A stretch of DNA of 64,000 nt from Dermacentor variabilis (Eukaryota; Arthropoda; Arachnida; Ixodida; Ixodidae): NCBI RefSeq assembly GCF_050947875.1, contig NC_134571.1, positions 230,154,024 through 230,218,023 of the forward strand, in the 5' to 3' direction. The notes below the pieces were generated by a model. That model searched no databases and was not told where the DNA came from. It worked only from the letters and a program-made list of their open reading frames with translations. The translations under genes and the position numbers were made by a program. Positions 57,303 to 64,000 of the stretch are shown here, in pieces. Positions within the stretch are counted from its first letter, which is position 1, and each line of letters begins with the position of its first letter.

Positions 57303-58053
57303 CACTCCCAACTTTTAAACTCTCCAGCGTCTTGCGGCGGTGCGAAAAAATGGTGACCAGCGGCATCGTGTCTAATGGCGTTTTTCACTGGTCGATCTGG
57401 AGCGGCGGCCGAAATCCTCGAGCGAGCGCTCGGGTTTCAGGAATCCGAATCGGCCAGCGGAGCGCAAAAACGCTCCGCGGCGGATCACACAGGAAGTCTG
57501 CGTACACGTCGCACGAACCGGTTCTGAAAACCATGCCCTACTTCCGTTCTGTACGTTTCCACGGCAACCAAACTCGCCGTCCCCCGTGTGTAATTTGACC
57601 GTGGCAGTCGCATAGCCCGTCATTTCCATGTCGCGCCAGCAAGGATTGTGCATGGACAACGTGCATAGAAGTCTTCGTACAGCACCTACGTCACTTCGTA
57701 ATCGCTGCCGTCCGCGCTCTCATCGCTAAACGCGAGCGCTGCAGCAGCACCGAACGCAGCCATCTTGCGAAGCAACACAATGTTGTGCGCACCAACCGGG
57801 TACCGATTTCGCTTGAAGCCGGAAGTGACGCGAACTATTTCCGCCCGAATCCGCGCCTCGGCGGCGGAGCAAGTCAGAGCGATCCGGCGCGGAGCGAGTT
57901 GATCCGAAACGACCAGTGGAACGCGCGAACCCGCTCCAGATCGACCAGTGAAATTCGGATTCGTTGCCACGGAGCAAGAAATCCTGCTCCGAATCGACCA
58001 GTGAAAAACGCCATAAGGCCGCTCGTGCAGCCGGGGGCAAAACAGCACGGCAT
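57303..58053 (-). pseudogene. P-like transposase: N-terminal half of the THAP finger, cut by a MITE
   Basis: The minus-strand reading from ATG at 58051-58053 is MPCCFAPGCTSGL. After the MITE and one TAA are skipped it continues in frame as DAAGHHFFAPPQD ... FKSWEC. The CxxxxC start, the FxxPxD block and the Trp are the landmarks of the C2CH THAP domain. The Cys-His second half continues at 52602 on the far side of the LINE (LHRKDKRLTNKSKVCERHF). The Trp-to-RKD spacing is normal if the LINE is removed. This is the main evidence that 58053 is the true start. Confidence 0.82.
57376..58013. mobile_element. 638-bp PIF/Harbinger-type MITE with TAA duplication
   Basis: The ends tggcgtttttcactggtcga and its reverse complement at 58013 are a perfect 20-21-bp inverted repeat. 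TAA lies outside both (57373-57375 and 58014-58016), the duplication made by PIF/Harbinger transposases. Extra copies of the cactggtcga core lie inside the right end, at about 57918 and 57945. A 26-codon minus-strand stretch (MAAFGAAAALAFSDESADG, 57686-57763) may be the vestige of a transposase first exon. It interrupts the THAP exon of the P-like gene. Confidence 0.85.
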
Positions 58054-58470
58054 AGGGAACTTCTTGCTGTCATGAGATGCGGAAACGCTTCTTCAAGAAG
58101 CTTTTCAAGAGAGCAAATCGCGACACATCACACAACACCTACAAAACGGAGAAGGATAGCGACTGACGGTGCAGCGCAACCAACATGAAACCAGAAGTGA
58201 AAGCAGAAGTCAAGTTTCAAGTTCCTTACCAAAAACGCACTTACAATACAGAGCTCAGATATCACAATATTTCACAAAGAGGCTCAAAATTAAGAACTGT
58301 GAAATAACTACTTCTCAAAATATAAAACAGAAATCTACCAGAAATGAAGCAACTTCTATCAGAAACGAAACAAAAAGTGACGAAAGACGCGATCGCAGCG
58401 CCGCTAGTTCGCGTGACCACCACTTCGGCCATCTCCCGAGCGGAGCTGCGAAACTGAAGTATGTCTAATT

Positions 58471-59218
58471 GCGTCCTCGATCACTTTGCCCCGGGGTTGC
58501 CCCGAAACCAGAATGGTGCGCTTTGCACCGCCGTGGTGGCGCACTGCGGAGGGTCAACATCGAGGACAAAACTGCACCCCGTGCAGGGTGCTTGCATGCA
58601 GCGCCACTTTACCCCTGGCGCGGAAAACGTGCGCGAACACGCGTGCGCACACATTTTATTATTTGCAGGTGCTGAGTATCCGCGGCAAGCGCTCGAACCT
58701 TGTCAAACGGCGTGCTCCGACATACCTGGTTGCAAGCAAACACCAATGGATATTATAATTGATCCCGACGACCCGCTCAACGAACCTGTGCACTTTCGGT
58801 CGCTCTTCACCACATTGTTTTTGGACGAGGTCGATCAGCATGTACGTCGCCTTCGCTGTCAGACGAACTTGAAGAAAGCTCATCGATTGCGGCAACTACT
58901 AGCGCTTCCTTTCTCATTGCCGACATCTCCACTAGCTAACTCCGTCAACTCCGTTGTAACCGTAGCTATCGGGCCAGAGCGTCTGCGGTTCTGCAGTCAG
59001 CTGTGCGCGCGCGCGTCGCGCGTCCCGCAGTGCTTGCTGGGATTGCACCCCGGCGCACCGCCGATTTTCTTGGTGCGAGACGGGGCAATGGAAAACCGCT
59101 CCAACAGGGTGCGCTTCCGGTGATCGAGGATGGTCGGTGCGCACCGGTGCGGTTGATCGAGGATGAAAGTGCGCACCAAGGCGCCCCGGTGCGCACCGGT
59201 GCGGGTGATCGAGGACGC
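58471..59218. mobile_element. 748-bp element with 14-bp inverted ends and repeated gtgatcgagga motif
   Basis: The left end gcgtcctcgatcac at 58471 is exactly inverted at 59205-59218. Two more gatcgaggat words lie inside the right end (about 59119 and 59147), alternating with gtgcgcaccggtgcg palindromes. An open plus-strand stretch 58461-59123 crosses the element. Its middle part (MDIIIDPDDPLNEPVHFRSL, FLDEVDQHVRRL, from about 58746) looks protein-like and follows an acceptor-like ttatttgcag ending 58669. I do not recognise the family. It is probably an internally deleted DNA transposon. No target duplication was established. Confidence 0.65.
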
Positions 59219-59336
59219 TATAAGAACGTTGGCCGCTACTTATATCTTGCCCGCTAGGCATGGCTCAGCAGCCACACAAAAAAAGGCAGTGCTGCTTGGG
59301 GGCGCTGCAGTTCAGCAACTTTAACATTGTATCAAC

Positions 59337-59780
59337 CAAGTGTATGCATAGTTTATGCACAAAAAGCCACTGCTTTCCTACTTTTATTTTTTTGTTCTCT
59401 ACTACTATTCATGAGTATTCAAACGCCTTAATAGCACTGCTAATATCCTACTGCAAAACACAAAATTGAGCAAGTTGTGGCATAAAGAAAATTGCATTTT
59501 CACTCATAACGCGAAACAATGATGCAATAGCTGGTAAAATATGCTTAGTAAGCTTGCTTCATGTGGTGTTGGTTGAAGTGAACACTTGCCAATGCAAGTC
59601 AGTAATCTCCTTTCGAGAAGTAAAATAAGTACAAGTTATGTTTGTTCGGGGGAGTCGGGCCTCCCAGTGTTGAAGTGGAAAGACTCGGCTTTTCTTCCTC
59701 CTCTTTCATATCCGGACTTAGCCACTGGTCTATACCAAAACAACCCTTTAGCTTCTTGCTGCTGAATTCGTTTGGTTTTC
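59337..59780 (-). repeat. Inverted copy of the 32058-32490 repeat
   Basis: Shared words in inverse order include tgccaatgcaagtcagtaat, cagtgttgaagtggaaagac, ttcctcctctttcatatccg and aacaaccctttagcttcttg. Identity is moderate. The copy ends near tctcgagcc at about 59785. Confidence 0.7.
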
Positions 59781-60378
59781 TCGAGCCTATTGTTGTGTAT
59801 AGGGGGCGCTGTCAATTATATCAGTTGTATATTGGTGGCGAGGAGTTACGGAGTCGCCATCTAACGGAAACGCCTCGCTGGCGTAGTATGAGGGATCACG
59901 CGGCGCGCTCCTCGTAGGTTTTGCTGTCAGCGCTCACTGAAAACACCACGCGCGAGCTCTCACGGACATTTCTGTAAGTAATTTCGAAGCGAGAGAAGTT
60001 TTTTACTGTCTAAATAATAATCTTGGGCAAACTGAAAGCACAGAATCGTTTACAGACGCTATCTCTTTACCAAATACGTACAGTGAACGCCACTGCGCGC
60101 GGTCGCCGCGATGAAGTCTCCCGAACCGGCTTTTTGCGTGAAAGGTAGGTAAACGCTGAGAGTAAACTATGTGAAATATGTGCTTATATAACTAAATGGA
60201 GCGTAATAGAATGAAGCCTCAATGCAGCGATCGCACAGATTCGCAGCGACCGACTGCACGTCTGCATGCTTGTCCGCAAAGTTTCGCTTTCGCCGCGTGC
60301 GCGTTTTCGCACCGTGCCATGGGCTTTAGGCCGCAGAATATGAGCATTTGACAGTATACAAGCAACCATTGTTGCGTG
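59781..60378. other. Unassigned segment
   Basis: GC-richer DNA between the 59337 repeat and the right-hand 3.5-kb copy. No gene or inverted ends are recognised. Confidence 0.35.
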
Positions 60379-63300
60379 GAGTTGGTTGTATATGAACTTT
60401 ATGCATAATGCGCTTTGTTACGGTACCTTCACGGAATAGGTCTAGAGGACAGTGTTCGCACATTTTTTCGTACCGCCCTAATCCTATACCCCCCACTACA
60501 AACACACATACCCCCTTTTTTATGTATACATTTAATTCCTTGCCATAACGGATCATAGCCTCCTTTATTTTTAAAAAATAGAGGAGGCTGTGGACGGATT
60601 GACCAGTTCAAGTTGTCAACTTGTCAGTAACTGCCATAGGAATCACTGTAATAAACACAATTCCACGATTGGATTGTTTACTTTCATTTTTTGTTGTAAC
60701 ACTGAGGACTATACACAGAACTTTATTTTGTATATGTGAGGGAAGTATGTGGATATCACGAGCTTAAGCCAATGTGCGATACACAGACAAAGCAGCTGCT
60801 ACAACATGAATTGCATTGAGGACCACACAACACATACGTAATTAAAGGTGCAAAATATAGGGGGAAGCTTCAAAATACGCTCTGTAGTACTGCAAAATAT
60901 AACATATATTGTATGTGTACAATAAATGTTCAAAAAAACAATGCATCAATGTCCCATTTGCCTTCAAGTTTATTATCAAGTTCAAGTTTGCTGAAGTTTA
61001 TTGTGAGCATATGTACGTACAACAGAAATCTACTGACACACCTGCAGTCAAGGTGGCTGTTCGAGGTGTGCTGGCTGCGTCAGTGTAAGAAAAAGAAATT
61101 AGGTGAATGTCGACACCAGTGCCACTGCTTCCTCTGACCTGCACGTGCCTCGGCGGCGTCTTTGTTGGTGGAGTCTGCACAGATGAGCTGGCGTGGCGAG
61201 ACGTAGGAGTCATCCGAGAGAAAGAGTATCATTTACATGGAGAAGTGGCTGTTCACATTGCCTTTCGCTTTCCCTCAAATGTTTCCTTGGTGACTAGGGT
61301 GACACACCCTCAGTCAAGGTGCCTGTTCGAGGTGTACTGGCTGCCTAAACGAAAGAAAAAGAAAGAAATTAGATGAATGTCGATACCAGTGCTATTGCTT
61401 CTTGCCTCTTACCTTCATTTGCCTCCACGGCCTCTTGGCTTGCGGAGTCTGTATGAGGGAGCTGCTGTGGCTAGGCGTAGGCATTGTCTAAGCGAAAAGA
61501 AAAGGCCATTAAAATGGGGAATTATGGAAATAAATGCAGTTGTTATATCTGCTTTTTGCACTCTCCTTACCTAAAAGTTTTCAAACATAGTGTCCAGTAC
61601 ACACCAGCACTCTGACTGTTCTGCTTTTTACCTGCAGGTGTTGCTGCGGGATCCTTAGTATGGCTGCGTGCAGCATTGTAACACTAGGTGGAGGCATTTG
61701 AAGTGGTAGCCAAAAATATGAAGAATCATCCTTGTCTGCATGAATGCTTTCAATTTATAAATGCAGTGGTAACTATCACTATTAGTGCAAGGCCCCCCAC
61801 ATCTATGGGGCAAGTGTCGTAGCTCGAAACTGAATTTTTCCTTTAGTGTTTCACAAGGCGTCTGATATGTCCACATTAGATGTGATGTGTTTGTTTTTAT
61901 TTATCCCAGTGTGGAGAGAGCATCATTAAATTGTTTTTTTATTTTTGTGTGTCTTGTTTCTTGGTTTATTTCTGAATTTATCAAGCAGAAGTCTCATGAT
62001 GCTAAAGTGACTTATGTAATGGTAATCAGCTTTTGTTTTGCAGAAAAACAACGCATTTCCTGACCCATTGTTTGCCATCCCATCACTCGCATAATCTTGC
62101 AGTGTATTCTACGTATATTGACTTGCTTGACCTCCACTAAAGAGTCTTGCATTTTCAAATACAACTCTTTCCTTAAGATCATTCGACACTTCTCATAATT
62201 TCTGTACCTTGGGCTTCTGATACTCTGCATTCACCATTTTTGCTTGTTTCTGACTAGAAATGTCTTCTTTAATTTAGATCTTAAATTTTACCTTTGGAAC
62301 TCACGGAAGGGCTTGCCATTGCGTATCTGCATAAAAGGGAAACATGTTTCATTAAACATTTGCAAAATCCAATTGAAGATTGATGAATGCAGCTTGCAGT
62401 GTGATATGACTGAATGAGCCATAAAAGTAACTCATCTCACTCGGTAAATTAAAGCACATATTAGTGTGATGTGCAAGATACGCTACACTAACGTGGTGGG
62501 TTCTCTTGCTTATACAGCAAAATAATCGGTGCGCGAGAAAAAAATTATTTTTGCATACCCCTTGTACACACTGATTTAAGGAGAATGAGCTGGAGCTGTC
62601 CACATGATGTACTTATTTTACCTGCGAGTATTGTCAACAAAAATGTGTCCCAGCTGCTTAGTGGTATTTGAGATTATGTCAGTATTGCATATGGTGCCTG
62701 TTGTCTAAAATAATTGAATTTTGAAAATGCTCGCAGGGATCTGATGTGCATATCTGCAGTTTATGGATACATGTAAAAGACTCAGCATCAAGTGCAAGTG
62801 AACGGTCCCACAAACCCGGAGTCGATCATGCAAATAGATTCGCTGCACGAATTTGTGACCAGAAAAGATATTCCACATGAAATGGCATGCAAGGAAGTGT
62901 TGAAAATATTGCATAGTTAATAAAACGCCTACACTATTATTAGGTGGGTTGATGCACTCGTTATGCAAGACGGAGGTGAGGCGTGCAGACAGGACACAAG
63001 AGTAGAGTATTTACAAGCAAACAACACGAGCGCCGCCCACTTCTCTACTCTTGTGTCCGGTCTGCACGCCTCACCTCTGTTTTGCATAATGAATCTTTAC
63101 CAACTAGCTCAGCTTTCTGTCGTTCTAAGTCTCGATGCACTCGATTTCGTCCGCATTAGGCACTCGCCTCTTGATTACTTCGTCGCACAGAAATACTCGG
63201 CATCAGTCTGTTTTTCTGCTGTGGCCTTTGTAGAAGCATGATTGTTCAAAGTGCAACAATTAAACAGATTCATTGAGTTGCTTGTGGCTTCGCCAGTACA

Positions 63301-63921
63301 ATTCCGGTGTGCTGGTCCGCCTGTCCAGCAATTTCCTACTGAAGGGAAACCTGCAAATAAAAACACCGCTCCGCATGTAGAAAAATACTGTACTGTGACG
63401 CTTCTCAAACGATTGTGATGCACCACAAGAGCTGCCTACTCGCGTGATATTCTCAACAAGGAGATACATTCGTTTACTTACATGTGAAGGTATATGCCAG
63501 AGCACTTCGGGACTTCGGTGGCACATAGGGCACGAGTGTGCCATAGCGTCCGATGTCGACGCGCGATCGCATGTCAAACCTAAACTGTACGAAACTACTA
63601 CGCATCCAAAAAACAGATTCGAAACCGAAATTGGCGTCATCCTTTATTGCGTACATCGTGATTTACATAAGTCACGGACTTAGCGATCGCTTTCTGTAAA
63701 CTTAATATTAACGCACCACCTTCATAAAGTCATCAGGTATGCGTTTTTAGATGACAAAGCATAAGGTGACCTGTACTTGTTTTCAGCGCTTTCAATAGTA
63801 ATTGCGCTGGCCACAATGACCAGTAGCAACAGGGCGGCGCCATGGAGGTTCCCACTATAGAACACCATAGTTCCCACTTTTCCGGCCCAGCTTTTCCTCT
63901 AGAGTTGTTCTACTAACTCTA
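60379..63921 (-). repeat. Right copy of the 3.5-kb repeat (inverse of 20965-24533)
   Basis: It runs from gagttggttgta at 60379 to the end word agttgttctactaactcta at 63921, matching the left copy in inverse orientation throughout. The exon-like splice signals, the tandem unit and the 125-bp foldback are all present. Near the outer end it has a short foldback (ttcccactatag ... tagttccca, about 63848-63874) where the left copy has another palindrome. Longest open stretch: 63260-63640 on minus, 126 codons (PMCHRSPEVLWHIPSHVSK), which resembles no family I know. Confidence 0.85.
62963..63087. repeat. 125-bp foldback, partner of 21840-21964
   Basis: Same arms (gaggtgaggcgtgcagac ... gtctgcacgcctcacctc) and loop as in the left 3.5-kb copy, with one or two substitutions (gtccggtctg for gtcctgtctg). 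Confidence 0.85.
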
Positions 63922-63923
63922 TG

Positions 63924-63961
63924 CAACGCCTCCTATAACTAGTATATTATAGGAGGCGTTG
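63924..63961. repeat. 38-bp palindromic insert with 7-bp flanking duplication
   Basis: The 15-base arm caacgcctcctataa and its exact inverse ttataggaggcgttg flank an 8-base centre (ctagtata). Ctctatg lies immediately on both sides, at 63917-63923 and 63962-63968. The related sequence at 50441 (minus) runs through the same site without the insert and has only one ctctatg. It therefore behaves like a very small transposed palindrome. Confidence 0.8.
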
Positions 63962-64000
63962 CTCTATGCCGCTGGTGATGAGAGTACGTTGTTAGGCATG
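63962..64000 (+). repeat. Start of a repeat shared with 50405-50445
   Basis: ctctatgccgctggtgatga ... ttgttaggcatg is the exact inverse of 50407-50445, part of the MITE-like insert of the P-like gene. It runs off the window. Confidence 0.75.

Larger units (their letters stand above)
42884..58053 (-). pseudogene. P-element / THAP9-like transposase gene, split by five later insertions
   Basis: This is a cut-and-paste transposase of the P superfamily. In order from the start at 58053 it has a THAP zinc finger in pieces (58017-58053, 57303-57375, about 52470-52602), a central region and coiled coil (51549-52470), an RNase H-like catalytic core (50927-51625) and P-specific C-terminal exons (50855 down to 42884). 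Introns with GT-AG ends are visible, for example 49713-49881 and 50080-50160. Inserts are a Harbinger-type MITE (57376-58013), a LINE (52603-57302), a SINE (50506-50743), a MITE-like piece (50335-50470) and a 6-kb element (43437-49485). Frameshifts near 51960, 51610, 51100 and 43110 show it was also decaying by point mutation. Exons total roughly 850-900 codons, as expected for the family. Confidence 0.85.

Noticed and set aside
57686..58073. Two overlapping minus-strand frames of about 115-120 codons as separate genes
   Set aside because: They run through the Harbinger-type MITE. Only the first few codons, on the THAP side, belong to the P-like gene, in another frame.
63260..63640. 126-codon minus-strand frame as a gene
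   Set aside because: It reads through splice-like signals conserved in both 3.5-kb copies, and the corresponding frame in the other copy starts differently, so an uninterrupted gene is unlikely.
20965..63921. Reading the inverted blocks as certain termini of a giant transposon such as a Maverick
   Set aside because: No capsid, polymerase, integrase or ATPase genes were found between them, and no duplication at the outer borders. It is kept only as one of several possibilities.
19155..63968. Frequent heptamer ctctatg/catagag as a special target site
   Set aside because: A 7-base word on two strands is expected several times in 64 kb by chance. Only the longer shared contexts (tagagttagtagaac, agtaactctatg) are informative.

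Overview
The window looks like nuclear DNA from an arthropod, most likely a hard (ixodid) tick. It has long AT-rich spacers, no compact genes, a tRNA-derived SINE of the type known from ticks, non-LTR retrotransposons of the RTE and Jockey/CR1/L2 groups, and many short foldback elements. I see no convincing host protein-coding gene, no rRNA or tRNA gene, no CRISPR array and nothing prokaryotic. The coding capacity I can support belongs to mobile elements, nearly all of them broken.

Layout. 1-5052: a 5'-truncated RTE LINE (minus) inside an exact 14-bp target duplication, then the 3' part of a second LINE (plus). 5053-19118: mostly unassigned AT-rich DNA with a foldback, a SINE fragment, a TA dinucleotide tract, a 245-bp TA-flanked MITE and a decayed reverse transcriptase fragment. 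19119-20964: retroelement 3' ends and a truncated LINE. 20965-24533 and 60379-63921: two very similar 3.5-kb blocks in opposite orientation. 24534-42883: small DNA transposons and MITEs (one hAT-like with an 8-bp target duplication), LINE scraps, a four-unit tandem array inside a possible intron, and two THAP-type remnants. 42884-58053: a P-element/THAP9-like transposase gene on the minus strand, with recognisable exons and splice sites but split by later insertions. 58471-59218: a short inverted-repeat element.

The P-like gene is the spine of the right half. Its THAP domain is cut by a 638-bp PIF/Harbinger-type MITE (TAA duplication) and by a LINE of about 4.7 kb. A later exon is cut by a SINE with a 12-bp duplication and by a 136-bp MITE-like piece. 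The C-terminal exon is cut by a 6-kb inverted-repeat element. For the Harbinger-type MITE, the SINE and the 6-kb element, mentally removing the insert and one copy of its duplication brings the reading frame back, so those junctions can be read directly.

The best preserved element is the LINE at 52603-57302. It has two and a fraction 255-bp monomers upstream of an intact ORF1, then an ORF2 (endonuclease plus reverse transcriptase) broken by a single visible TAG codon. The monomer array resembles the promoter monomers of mouse L1. Together with the P-like gene, the inverted 3.5-kb blocks and a 38-bp palindrome with 7-bp flanking repeats, it is the most interesting part of the window. All family calls are from reading translations and motifs by eye; no database search was run.
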